The translations under genes and the position numbers were made by a program. From the NCBI GenBank assembly GCA_036265005.1, contig DATAPW010000030.1, positions 1 to 64,000 on the forward strand: 64,000 nt of DNA, given 5' to 3'. The stretch is from JAMXLO01 sp036265005 (GTDB lineage Bacteria > Pseudomonadota > Alphaproteobacteria > Acetobacterales > Acetobacteraceae). The notes under the pieces were generated by a model. The model was given only the letters and a program-made list of their open reading frames with translations. It ran no database searches and had not been told where the DNA came from. Shown piece after piece: positions 27,317-34,916 of the stretch (the stretch's first letter is position 1; each line of letters starts with the position of its first letter).

Positions 27317-28117
27317 ATGGACAAGATCGCCGCCTGCGCGATTTTCAAAAACGAGGCGCCCTACCTCCTGGAGTGGCTGGCATTCCACAAGATGGTCGGG
27401 GTGGACCTGTTCGTGCTGTACGACAATGGCAGCACCGACGGCGGCGCCGACCTGATCCGCCAATCCAGCTTTGCCCGCAACGTCACGATCGTCGAATGGT
27501 CGCATGCCGCCGGCCAGATGCCCGCCTACCAGGATTTCTGCGACAACCACGCTGCGCGCTTCGACTGGGTGGCGTTCATCGACCTGGACGAGTTCATCGT
27601 GCCGGCCAGCGGCAGTTCGATCCGTGACGCGCTGATGCGCCGCCTCTATGCGGAGTTCTCGGCGATCGTGCTGCAATGGCTGGTGTTCGGGCCGTGCGGC
27701 CATCAGCGCAGGCCCGAGGGACTGGTGATCGAGAACTACACCACGCGGCTGCCGGAGGACTTCCCCGCCAGCCGGCATGTGAAGACGCTGGCGCGCGGCA
27801 GGGCGGTGACGACCGCGGGTTCCACGCCGCACATCATCAATGTCAGCGGTCCGACCTGCAACACGCGCGGCGAGGCCGTCCTGTCGTATGCCGAACAGCC
27901 GGATGCCTGCCACGACGTGATGGCGCTCAACCACTATTTCACCAAGTCGCGCGACGACTGGACATTCAAGCTGCGGCGCGGCAAGGCCGATGCGGCAAGC
28001 CCGACCACCAACCCGTATCCCGACAATATCTATTTCGATGTCGAGCGGGATGCCAATGTGGAAGACCTGCGCGCCGCGCGCTTTGCACCGCGTCTGCGTG
28101 CGCTGCTGCGGAGCTGA
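27317..28117 (+). CDS. glycosyltransferase family 2-like (DUF23/GT92-like), paralogue B
   Basis: A 266-residue paralogue of the preceding gene: MDKIAACAIFKNEAPYLLEW, DLFVLYDNGSTDGG, FIDLDEFIVP, a shared VLQWLVFGP strand, CNTRGEAVL and NHYFTKS all align in order. The pair therefore arose by tandem duplication. Differences concentrate in residues about 150-180, where acceptor specificity often lies. A GGGG-rich site precedes ATG 27317. It converges with the GT2 gene at 28136, with 18 bases between the stop codons. Confidence 0.83.
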   Translation: MDKIAACAIFKNEAPYLLEWLAFHKMVGVDLFVLYDNGSTDGGADLIRQSSFARNVTIVEWSHAAGQMPAYQDFCDNHAARFDWVAFIDLDEFIVPASGSSIRDALMRRLYAEFSAIVLQWLVFGPCGHQRRPEGLVIENYTTRLPEDFPASRHVKTLARGRAVTTAGSTPHIINVSGPTCNTRGEAVLSYAEQPDACHDVMALNHYFTKSRDDWTFKLRRGKADAASPTTNPYPDNIYFDVERDANVEDLRAARFAPRLRALLRS

Positions 28118-28135
28118 CCGCACCGCTCCCGGTGA

Positions 28136-28912
28136 TCAGCCGCCGCCGTGCAGTGCGCCGGTCATCTCGGCGCGGAACTGTGCCATTTCAGTGTCGTCGC
28201 GCCATGGCGCGCGGTAGGCCTCTTCGAACAGCAACTGGCGGCACAGCAGCCAGTTGCGATCGCTGTCGGCCATGTTGAAGAACGAATGCGTCTTGAGCAC
28301 CTGGATGTTGCTCTTCAGCAGCTTGTAGATCGGCCGCACCTCGCCATCGATATCCTCATAGGTGCCGCCGTAGCCTACCCGCAGCAGCCGGCGGCTATGC
28401 TCGACATGCTCCTGGCCGAAACCGCGGAAACGCGGGTCGAAGTAACCACCGTACAGCAGCGCCGCACGCGAGAAGCTGCTGCATTGCGCGGTGACATCCT
28501 TGCTCAGGATCGGATCGTCGACCGTGCCGGCGCCCTTCAGGAAGCTGTCGGGAAACCAATCGCCGGCCAGGTTGGCATGCCCCCAGCTCTGGGCCGCCCG
28601 CACCCAGTCCTGCTCCCACCCATCCACGGTGGGAAATGCGTCGTCCTCCAGCAGGATGACCACGTCGCATTGCACGATGGCGCCGAGCAGGAAGAGGGCG
28701 CGGTTCTTGTTCCAGGCGATGCCCATGTTCTGGCCGGTGACCAGGGTCACGTTCTGCGATCGCACCATCTCGACGGTGCCATCCTGCGAGCCGTCATCCG
28801 CCACCGCCAATGCACAGGGCGTGGTGGTATGCGCCCGCACTCGCGCCAGCGTCTCGGCCAGCACGTCCTTGCGGTTGCAGGTGATGATCCCAATCCCGAT
28901 ACGGGTCGCCAT
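28136..28912 (-). CDS. glycosyltransferase family 2
   Basis: A 258-residue GT-A glycosyltransferase. It opens ATRIGIGIITCNRKDVLAETL, then has AVADDGSQDGTVEMV for nucleotide binding and ILLEDDAFPT as the DxD-like metal site. ATG 28912 is preferred because it begins directly at the conserved domain and has an AAAGAG site; the frame reaches back to 28960. It is the fourth glycosyltransferase of the island, in the opposite direction to the tandem pair. Sugar and acceptor are unknown. Confidence 0.83.
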   Translation of the reverse strand: MATRIGIGIITCNRKDVLAETLARVRAHTTTPCALAVADDGSQDGTVEMVRSQNVTLVTGQNMGIAWNKNRALFLLGAIVQCDVVILLEDDAFPTVDGWEQDWVRAAQSWGHANLAGDWFPDSFLKGAGTVDDPILSKDVTAQCSSFSRAALLYGGYFDPRFRGFGQEHVEHSRRLLRVGYGGTYEDIDGEVRPIYKLLKSNIQVLKTHSFFNMADSDRNWLLCRQLLFEEAYRAPWRDDTEMAQFRAEMTGALHGGG

Positions 28913-28999
28913 AAAGCTCTTTCGGCCGTCGTGAGAGGTGGTTGTATAGCAGTTCGGCAAATTGCCGAGGAATGGGCGCGATGGGTACCGCTTCGCTCC

Positions 29000-29521
29000 C
29001 TACCCTCCGACCAGCGTCAGCAACATCGCGCCAGTGGCCATCACCGCCAGCGGATGCAGCCGGGTGAATGCCAGCACCAGCGTCGTTACGGCGGTCACCG
29101 CGTAGGCGGCCCAGCCATGCTCGGTGCCGCGGGCAATCGCGATTCCGCTCGCGATCGTCAGGCCGACCGAAACCGGCGCCAGCGCCTGTTCGAGCGTCTC
29201 GCGCCAGGCGGCACCGCCGGCGCGGTGCCAGACGCGCGCCACGCCATACGCCAGCATTGACGAAGGACCGAACATCGCCAGCAGCGCCACCAGGCCGCCG
29301 GCCACGCCGGCCGCCTTCTGGCCGATCAGCACGACGATCAGCGAACCGGGAGGCACGGCGCGGGACAGCGCGAACATGTCGAGGAACTCGCGTCCGGTGA
29401 CCCAGTGGTGCACGTCCACCGCGGCGCGCTGCATGTCGGGCAGCGCCGCCGCGCCGCCACCGAACGCCAGCAGCGACAGCAGGCTGAACACCGTGGCGAT
29501 CTGCAGCAGCGTGGCGATCAT
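29000..29521 (-). CDS. chromate transporter, short-chain subunit (second of pair)
   Basis: A 173-residue membrane protein of the CHR family, one half the size of full-length ChrA. It shows the family opening FSLLSLLAFGGGAAALPDMQ and the motif FALSRAVPPGSLIVVLIGQKAAG. Short CHR proteins normally work as pairs of opposite topology. ATG 29521 overlaps the stop of the partner gene by four bases (ATGA), so translation is coupled. Chromate or another oxyanion is the likely substrate by family, not proven here. Confidence 0.85.
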   Translation of the reverse strand: MIATLLQIATVFSLLSLLAFGGGAAALPDMQRAAVDVHHWVTGREFLDMFALSRAVPPGSLIVVLIGQKAAGVAGGLVALLAMFGPSSMLAYGVARVWHRAGGAAWRETLEQALAPVSVGLTIASGIAIARGTEHGWAAYAVTAVTTLVLAFTRLHPLAVMATGAMLLTLVGG

Positions 29522-30084
29522 GGCGTGCGCTGCCATAGGGTGAGCGCGAGGCTGGTCGGCAGCATGACCAGCAGCACCTCCAGCAACGGGATGCGGAGGA
29601 TGCCGATGCCCACGACGATGGCGGCGGCGATCAGCGCCGGCCCGAGGCGGCGGATGTTGATGCGGGCCAGCCTGATGCCGGTGGCGATATTGAACCCGAT
29701 GGCGGCCGCGCCGGCGCCCGCCAGCGCCACGTTCAGCCAATGTCCGCCCGGCGCGCCACGGGCGGCGAAGTAGAAAGTGCCGATGATCAGCAGGATGGCC
29801 AGCGGCACCAGCATCAGGCCGGCAAGCGCGACCAGGGCGCCGATCGCACCACGCAGTTGGGCGCCGATCAGCACCGCCAGGTTGGGGTTGGTCGCGCCGG
29901 GCACGAGCTGGCTGAGTGCGTAACAGGACAGGAACTGCTGGTCGTCGAGCCAGCCGCGCTTCTCCACCAGTTCACGGCGGATCCAGCCCGTCAGGCCGCC
30001 GCCGAAGCTGGTCGAGCCGATGACCAGGAAACTGATGAACAGCGCGCCCAGGCTGGCCGGACGGGGGTTGGTGCGATTCGCCAT
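29518..30084 (-). CDS. chromate transporter, short-chain subunit (first of pair)
   Basis: A 188-residue CHR-family membrane protein. The diagnostic segments are FISFLVIGSTSFGGGLTGWIRRELV and CYALSQLVPGATNPNLAVLIG, matching the N-terminal CHR domain of ChrA. ATG 30084 is chosen because the family domain begins about ten residues later; the open frame extends into the tandem repeat upstream but that part is not conserved. Together with the following gene it probably forms a heterodimeric inner-membrane exporter. The divergent aldo/keto reductase gene lies across a 193-base region carrying the 16-bp repeats. Confidence 0.87.
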   Translation of the reverse strand: MANRTNPRPASLGALFISFLVIGSTSFGGGLTGWIRRELVEKRGWLDDQQFLSCYALSQLVPGATNPNLAVLIGAQLRGAIGALVALAGLMLVPLAILLIIGTFYFAARGAPGGHWLNVALAGAGAAAIGFNIATGIRLARINIRRLGPALIAAAIVVGIGILRIPLLEVLLVMLPTSLALTLWQRTP

Positions 30085-30143
30085 CCGACCATTCAACCGC
30101 GTCCGGTGTAAGCTCGATACAGGCAATGCTAATGGGCCGGTGG

Positions 30144-30230
30144 GTGAGGACTTGGCAGGGTGAGGACTTGGCAGGGTGAGGACTTGGCAGGGCAAGGACT
30201 TGGCAGGGCAAGGACTTGGCAGGGCATGGC
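30144..30230. repeat. 16-bp tandem repeat (5 full copies plus partial)
   Basis: Five head-to-tail copies of GGTGAGGACTTGGCAG or its variant GGCAAGGACTTGGCAG run from 30144 to 30223, followed by a 7-base partial copy. The first three copies carry TGA and the next two CAA at the variable position. The array lies in the 193-base divergent region between the chromate transporter pair and the aldo/keto reductase, about 50 bases before the reductase start. Confidence 0.95.
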
Positions 30231-30277
30231 CCAGCCCCGACATCGGCAACGCACGACAACGCACGGAGAGACAGGCG

Positions 30278-31282
30278 ATGGAATATCGGACCTTGGGTCG
30301 CAGCGGATTGCGGGTATCGCCGCTCTGCCTGGGCAGCATGATGTTCGGCGGCGCCACAGACGAACCCACCGCAGCACGGATCGTGGCGCGCGCGCGCGAG
30401 CAGGGAATCAACTTCATCGACTCCGCCGACGGCTACAATTCCGGGAAGTCGGAGGAAATCGTCGGCCGTGCGATCCGCGAGCACCGGTCGTGGTGGGTGC
30501 TGGCCACCAAATGCGCCAATCCGACCGGGAACGGACCGAATGCCAGGGGCGTCTCGCGCCGGCACGTGTTCGACGCAGTGGATGGCAGCCTGCGCCGTCT
30601 CGGCGCGGACGTGATCGACCTGCTGTATCTGCACAAGGAGGACCACGCAACGCCGCTCGGCGAGACGGTGCGGGCACTGGCCGACCTGACCCGGGCGGGC
30701 AAGATCCGCTATTTCGGCGTGTCGAACTATCGCTCCTGGCGCGTCGCTGAAATCTGCCGGTTGTGCGACGAGGCCGGGATTGACCGGCCGATCGCCAGCC
30801 AGCCGCTGTACAATGCATTGAACCGCGAGGTGGAGGTGGAGCACCTGCCGGCGTGCAACTATTTTGGCCTGGGCGTGGTGCCGTACAGCCCGTTGGCGCG
30901 CGGCGTGCTGACCGGGAAATACGCGCCGAATGTCACCCCCGATCCAGCCAGCCGCGCCGGGCGGCGCGATCGCCGCATGATGGAATCCGAATGGCGGCCG
31001 GAAAGCCTGGCGATCGCGCAGGAGATCGCGGCGCAGGCCCGCGAACGCGGCGTGACGCCGGGAACCTTCGCCATGGCCTGGGTGCTCAACAACCGGCTGG
31101 TGACAGCCGCCGTCGCCGGACCACGCACCGAACAGCAATGGGAGGAATACGGCGCAGCCCTGGAATGTCGCTTGACCGCGGAAGACGAGGCACTGGTGGA
31201 TCGCTTGGTCTCGCCGGGCCATCCGTCAACGCCGGGCTACAACGACCCGCAATATCCGATCGAGGGACGGCTACCGCGATAA
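30278..31282 (+). CDS. aldo/keto reductase
   Basis: A 334-residue NADPH-dependent TIM-barrel oxidoreductase. The catalytic tetrad is visible as Asp48, Tyr53, Lys78 and His119 in FIDSADGYNSG, VLATKC and LLYLHKED. The C-terminal GTFAMAWVLNN and VAGPRTEQQWEE segments are typical of the AKR family of YghZ/potassium-channel-beta type. ATG 30278 has GGAGAG nine bases upstream; the frame runs back through the tandem repeats, but that part is not protein-like. It converges with kdpA, with 21 bases between the genes. Substrate unknown. Confidence 0.92.
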   Translation: MEYRTLGRSGLRVSPLCLGSMMFGGATDEPTAARIVARAREQGINFIDSADGYNSGKSEEIVGRAIREHRSWWVLATKCANPTGNGPNARGVSRRHVFDAVDGSLRRLGADVIDLLYLHKEDHATPLGETVRALADLTRAGKIRYFGVSNYRSWRVAEICRLCDEAGIDRPIASQPLYNALNREVEVEHLPACNYFGLGVVPYSPLARGVLTGKYAPNVTPDPASRAGRRDRRMMESEWRPESLAIAQEIAAQARERGVTPGTFAMAWVLNNRLVTAAVAGPRTEQQWEEYGAALECRLTAEDEALVDRLVSPGHPSTPGYNDPQYPIEGRLPR

Positions 31283-31303
31283 CGTCGCTCGGCCTGTCGC
31301 CGG

Positions 31304-33028
31304 TCAGAAGGTGGCACCCGCCTGCATGGCGAAGTGTTCGGCCACCGGGCCGAGCGCCAGCGCGGGGAAGAAGGTCAGGCCGCCCACGATCAGCACGGTG
31401 CCGACCAATAGGCCGACGAACTGCGGCCCGTGCGTCGGCAGCGTCCCCGCCGAGGCCGGCACGATGCGTTTCGCCGCCAGCATCCCGGCGATGCACAGTA
31501 CCGGCACGATGACAATGAAGCGGCCGGCAAACATCGCCGCCGCCAGGGTGAGATTATAGAACGGCGTGTTGGCGCTCAGCCCGGCGAAGGCGCTGCCATT
31601 GGTCGCCGCCCCCGAGGTGTAGGCGTACAGCAGCTCGGAAAAGCCGTGCGGCCCGGCATTGTTCAGGCCCGCGATCCCGGCAGGCAGCACGGCGGCCACT
31701 GCAGCCATGCCGAGGATGAACGCCGGCACGCAGAGCAGCGCCAGCATGGTCATCTTGACTTCGTTGCCCTCGATCTTCTTGCCAAGATACTCCGGTGTCC
31801 GCCCGATCATCAGCCCGGCCGCGAACACCGCGACGATGGCGAACAGCAAGATCCCGAACAACCCGGAACCAGGTCCGCCGACGATGACCTCGTCCAGCAT
31901 CATGTTGGCCATCAGCACCAGGCCGGAGAGCGGCATGAAGCTGTCATGCATCGAATTGACGGCGCCATCCGAGGAGGCCGAGGTCACCGTGGCGAACAGC
32001 GCAGACTGCCCGATGCCGAAACGCACCTCCTTGCCTTCCATGTTGCCGCCGGCCTGCCATTCGCCCACCGCCTGGTCGATGCCAAGTGGCGAGAACTGCG
32101 CATTGCGCGTGGCCTCGCTGGCGTGGATCACCGCCAGACCCGCCACGAACATCACTGCCATGGCAGCGAACAATGCCCAGCCGTGGCGCTGATCGCCGAC
32201 CATCCGGCCAAATGTGTTGGTCAGCGCCACGCCGATAAGGAAGATCAGCAGCATTTCGACGACGCCCGACAGGGCTGTCGGATTCTCGAACGGATGCGCC
32301 GAGTTGGCGTTGAAGAAGCCGCCGCCATCGCCGCTCAGCAGCTTGATGGCCTCCTGCGAGGCAACCGGCCCGCGCGCCAGGACCTGATTGGCGCCTTCCA
32401 GGGTGGTCGCGCTGACATACGCGCCGAGGGTCTGCGGCACGCCCTGCCAGACCAGGAAGAGCCCGGCAACAATGCAGACCGGCAGCAGCACGTAGAGCGT
32501 GATCCGCGTCACATCCACCCAGAAATTGCCGATCGTCCTTGCCGACCGGCGCGCGAAACCACGCACCAGCGCGATCGCCACCGCGACGCCGGTTGCTCCG
32601 GACAGGAACGACTGGACGGTGATGCCCGCCATCTGCGGGAGATAACCGAGCGTCGTTTCGCCGCCATAGGACTGCCAACTGGTGTTGGTGGCGAAGCTCA
32701 CTGCCGTATTCAGTGCCAGGTCAGGCGCGACCGCATCGAATTGCTGCGGGTTGAGCGGCAGGATGTTCTGCAAACGCTGCAGGCCATACAGCACGAGGAT
32801 GCCGACTGCGTGAAACGCCAGCATCGCGAACGCGTAGCCGACCCAGCTCTGCTCTTCCGCCGGATTGACCCCCGCAAGGCGATACAGGCCGTTCTCGATC
32901 GGCGCCAGGGCACGCTGAACCTTGCCGCACCCGTCGACATTGCGCGCGATATAGCCGCCGAGAGGCTTCACCACCGCCGTGATCAATGCGGCAAACAGCG
33001 CGATCTGCAGCAAGCCTTGCCAGGTCAC
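31304..33028 (-). CDS. kdpA: potassium-transporting ATPase subunit KdpA
   Basis: The K+-channel-like subunit of the KdpFABC pump, 574 residues, normal length. Selectivity-loop regions are intact: TNTSWQSYGGE, GDGGGFFNANSAHPFENP, and LLYAYTSGAATNGSAFAGL. It starts with GTG, which overlaps the stop of kdpF (GTGA). In a normal operon kdpB and kdpC follow at once; here the next gene is the convergent aldo/keto reductase and neither kdpB, kdpC, kdpD nor kdpE is present in the window. Without KdpB the subunit cannot pump, so it either uses a distant partner or is a leftover. Confidence 0.96.
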   Translation of the reverse strand: MTWQGLLQIALFAALITAVVKPLGGYIARNVDGCGKVQRALAPIENGLYRLAGVNPAEEQSWVGYAFAMLAFHAVGILVLYGLQRLQNILPLNPQQFDAVAPDLALNTAVSFATNTSWQSYGGETTLGYLPQMAGITVQSFLSGATGVAVAIALVRGFARRSARTIGNFWVDVTRITLYVLLPVCIVAGLFLVWQGVPQTLGAYVSATTLEGANQVLARGPVASQEAIKLLSGDGGGFFNANSAHPFENPTALSGVVEMLLIFLIGVALTNTFGRMVGDQRHGWALFAAMAVMFVAGLAVIHASEATRNAQFSPLGIDQAVGEWQAGGNMEGKEVRFGIGQSALFATVTSASSDGAVNSMHDSFMPLSGLVLMANMMLDEVIVGGPGSGLFGILLFAIVAVFAAGLMIGRTPEYLGKKIEGNEVKMTMLALLCVPAFILGMAAVAAVLPAGIAGLNNAGPHGFSELLYAYTSGAATNGSAFAGLSANTPFYNLTLAAAMFAGRFIVIVPVLCIAGMLAAKRIVPASAGTLPTHGPQFVGLLVGTVLIVGGLTFFPALALGPVAEHFAMQAGATF

Positions 33029-33144
33029 GGCGACGCGTCCCCGGCACTGCCGCCAGATCCTGTCAGGTCAGCGCAGGCCCACACGTAGCCAACGGCTCCG
33101 GCGAACGCCACGGCGAGCAGCAGTATCATCAGCAGGTCGAACAG
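33025..33144 (-). CDS. kdpF: KdpF-like small subunit with apparent CTG start
   Basis: A 39-residue single-helix protein reading LFDLLMILLLAVAFAGAVGY then VWACADLTG. The FDLL opening, one transmembrane segment and YVxACxDL ending match alphaproteobacterial KdpF, the small stabilising subunit of the Kdp pump. Its TGA overlaps the GTG of kdpA. No ATG, GTG or TTG is in frame between the preceding in-frame TAG and the helix. The codon where homologues have Met is ATC, followed by CTG at 33144, and AAAGGA lies six bases before that CTG. An ATG exists inside the helix (33129) but would truncate it. Confidence 0.6.
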   Translation of the reverse strand: MFDLLMILLLAVAFAGAVGYVWACADLTGSGGSAGDASP

Positions 33145-33201
33145 GATCTGTCCTTTCGGAACGTTCGAAGGCTAGCGCCCGGCGACTCAGCGTAACACGA
33201 C

Positions 33202-33235
33202 GCAGGGCGGAAGAGCGCAGCGCATTCCGCCCTAC
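33202..33235. repeat. REP-like palindrome (GGGCGGA/TTCCGCC family), copy 2
   Basis: Perfect 9-bp arms AGGGCGGAA and TTCCGCCCT flank a centre rich in GCGCAGCGC. It lies between kdpF and the dapA-like gene on the minus strand and shares its core with the copies at 13148 and 34845. Confidence 0.75.
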
Positions 33236-33252
33236 ATCCCTCACCGTCGATA

Positions 33253-34185
33253 CTAGCTTGCGAGCGCAAAGATCGGATGTTGTGCGGCGCACTCCTCCGC
33301 CAGCATCACCGATGGCATCACCGCCAGCAGCCGCTCCTGGGTAGCCAGAGTGGCACGGGTCAGCGGCAGCCGCACCTCGTCCGAACACAGCCCCAGGCCG
33401 GCCAGTGCGGCCTTCACCGGAATCGGGTTGCTCTCTTTGAACAGCACGCCGTGCAGCGGATCGAGCACGTCGCGCAGCGCGGCGAATTTGTCCAGCTCGC
33501 CACCCTCCCATGCCCGGTGCAGCGCTGCGCACAGCGCCGGCGTCACGTTCGCGGTGACCGAGATGCAGCCGGCGCCACCCATCGCGCGGTAGCCCGGCGC
33601 GGTGGCGTCATCGCCGCTCCATTGCATGAAGGCATTGCCGCACCTTGCGCGCAGCCGGGTCGGCCGCGACAGGTCGGCGGTGGCATCCTTCAAGCCGACA
33701 ATGAGTTCCGCGTCATGCAGCCGCGCCACCGTGTCGTCGCTGATCGCCACGCCGGAGCGCGACGGAACGTCGTAGAGCACAATCGGAAGATCCGTCGCGT
33801 GGGCGATGGCACGGATATGCGCGATGATGCCGTCCTGTGTCGGCTTCACGTAGGGCGGCACCGCGCACAGCAGCGCATCCGCACCGGCCGACGCCGCTTC
33901 GGTGCCCATGGCAATTGCCGCGGGCGTCGCCAAAGCCGTGCAGCCGGCGACCACCGGCACACGACGCGATGCGGCGTCCGCCACGGTGCGCACGGCACGT
34001 GCGTATTCAGACAGGATCAGCGAAGCAGCCTCACCGGTGCTGCCGCAGACGATCAGTCCGGCGGTGCCGCGGTCGATCTGCCGCTGGGACAGGCGGAACA
34101 ATGCCTCCCAGTCAACGGTGGCATTGCGGAATGGCGTGGCGAGCGCCGTCAAGGAGCCGCCGACGCAGGCGATTGCATTGTGCAT
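33253..34185 (-). CDS. dihydrodipicolinate synthase/N-acetylneuraminate lyase family (DapA-like)
   Basis: A 310-residue class I aldolase of the DHDPS/NAL family. The Schiff-base lysine is Lys166 in LIVGLKDATAD. Tyr138 (VLYDVPSRSG) and the phosphate/keto-acid loop GSTGEAAS at 48-55 are in place, as is Tyr112 in PPYVKP. True DapA usually has GTTGES in that loop, so a sugar- or keto-acid aldolase role is also possible. An AGGAG site nine bases before ATG overlaps the end of the preceding gene, 14 bases away, so the two are co-transcribed. Confidence 0.88.
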   Translation of the reverse strand: MHNAIACVGGSLTALATPFRNATVDWEALFRLSQRQIDRGTAGLIVCGSTGEAASLILSEYARAVRTVADAASRRVPVVAGCTALATPAAIAMGTEAASAGADALLCAVPPYVKPTQDGIIAHIRAIAHATDLPIVLYDVPSRSGVAISDDTVARLHDAELIVGLKDATADLSRPTRLRARCGNAFMQWSGDDATAPGYRAMGGAGCISVTANVTPALCAALHRAWEGGELDKFAALRDVLDPLHGVLFKESNPIPVKAALAGLGLCSDEVRLPLTRATLATQERLLAVMPSVMLAEECAAQHPIFALAS

Positions 34186-34199
34186 CGTGACGGCTCCTG

Positions 34200-34679
34200 T
34201 CAGGCGCAGCGGCGCAGGCCGAATGCAGGCACTTCGGCGCAGAGCACCTGGCAGCCCGTCGCATCTCGCGCAAGGATTGCGGCAAAGCCGTGCAGCGCCA
34301 GCATGCGGCGGACTTGGGTCACCATGGCGGGAAGGGCGTCAATCCGGATCGCCAGGCGGCCATTGGCCACCAGGGCACGGCGGATCCAGGGCAATCTGAT
34401 GGCCAGCCAATCGAGCGACGGAACACGCGGGACGATCACCAGGCTGGCACTCTCGGATTCGGGCCGCTCGAATGGGCGGAGGTGGGTCACCTGTGGCGCA
34501 CCCGCCCGCAGCAGCGCGCACATCAGGTCGGGACCATTGCCGCCCAATACGAGTATGTGCTCCTCGTCGTCGATCGCGCCGAGGCTATCGACGAGGGCGG
34601 CGTCTGGTTCGACAGGTTGCGGCGGCAGGCTCGGCGGTGCGCGACGTGGCGCGACCGCCGCACGGACGTGCGTCAGCAT
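34200..34679 (-). CDS. hypothetical protein, degenerate methyltransferase-like fold
   Basis: A 159-residue protein with a Pro-rich N-terminus followed by segments ordered like a class I SAM methyltransferase: HILVLGGNGPDLMCALL (motif I region), SLVIVPRVPSLDWL, IRRALVANGRLAIRI and MVTQVRRMLALHGFAAIL. The glycine-rich loop and acidic residues of active enzymes are only partly kept, so it may be inactive or bind another ligand. ATG 34679 is one choice within an open frame that extends to 34865 through a palindrome. It precedes the dapA-like gene by 14 bases. Confidence 0.55.
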   Translation of the reverse strand: MLTHVRAAVAPRRAPPSLPPQPVEPDAALVDSLGAIDDEEHILVLGGNGPDLMCALLRAGAPQVTHLRPFERPESESASLVIVPRVPSLDWLAIRLPWIRRALVANGRLAIRIDALPAMVTQVRRMLALHGFAAILARDATGCQVLCAEVPAFGLRRCA

Positions 34680-34844
34680 GGGAGACGGCTCCTGAATGGT
34701 GCAATGCGCAGACCGGAATGGTCGCAATTCATGGCGGCCGGAAGATCGGCGGGATGGCATATAATTGCCATTGGTGTCGGAGCCGGCGCGTATAGCATTG
34801 GCGTGGGTTGTGGGTCGCCTCGGACCAGTCACGACGACTTTGCA

Positions 34845-34906
34845 GGGCGGAACGGCGCAGCGCATCGCACCGCGAGGGTGCTGGAATGCGCTGCGCCGTT
34901 CCGCCC
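34845..34906. repeat. large REP-like inverted repeat, copy 3
   Basis: Two perfectly complementary 21-bp arms (34845-34865 and 34886-34906), beginning GGGCGGAACGGCGCAGCG and ending CGCTGCGCCGTTCCGCCC, flank a 20-base loop. It is the longest member of the palindrome family in the window and sits 11 bases beyond the stop of the hydantoinase A gene, where it could also terminate that transcript. Confidence 0.88.
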
Positions 34907-34916
34907 AACAGTCCCG

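Noticed and set aside
30144..30230. Possible CRISPR array
   Set aside because: The units are contiguous 16-bp direct repeats with no spacers, so it is a tandem repeat, not CRISPR.
30176..30277. N-terminal extension of the aldo/keto reductase through the tandem repeats
   Set aside because: The extension reads as repeated TWQGxDLAGQGL, non-conserved, while ATG 30278 has a good ribosome-binding site and starts the domain.
31430..33088. 552-codon plus-strand frame opposite kdpA
   Set aside because: Antisense to kdpA with intact channel motifs; the product is Arg/His/Gln-rich without domains.
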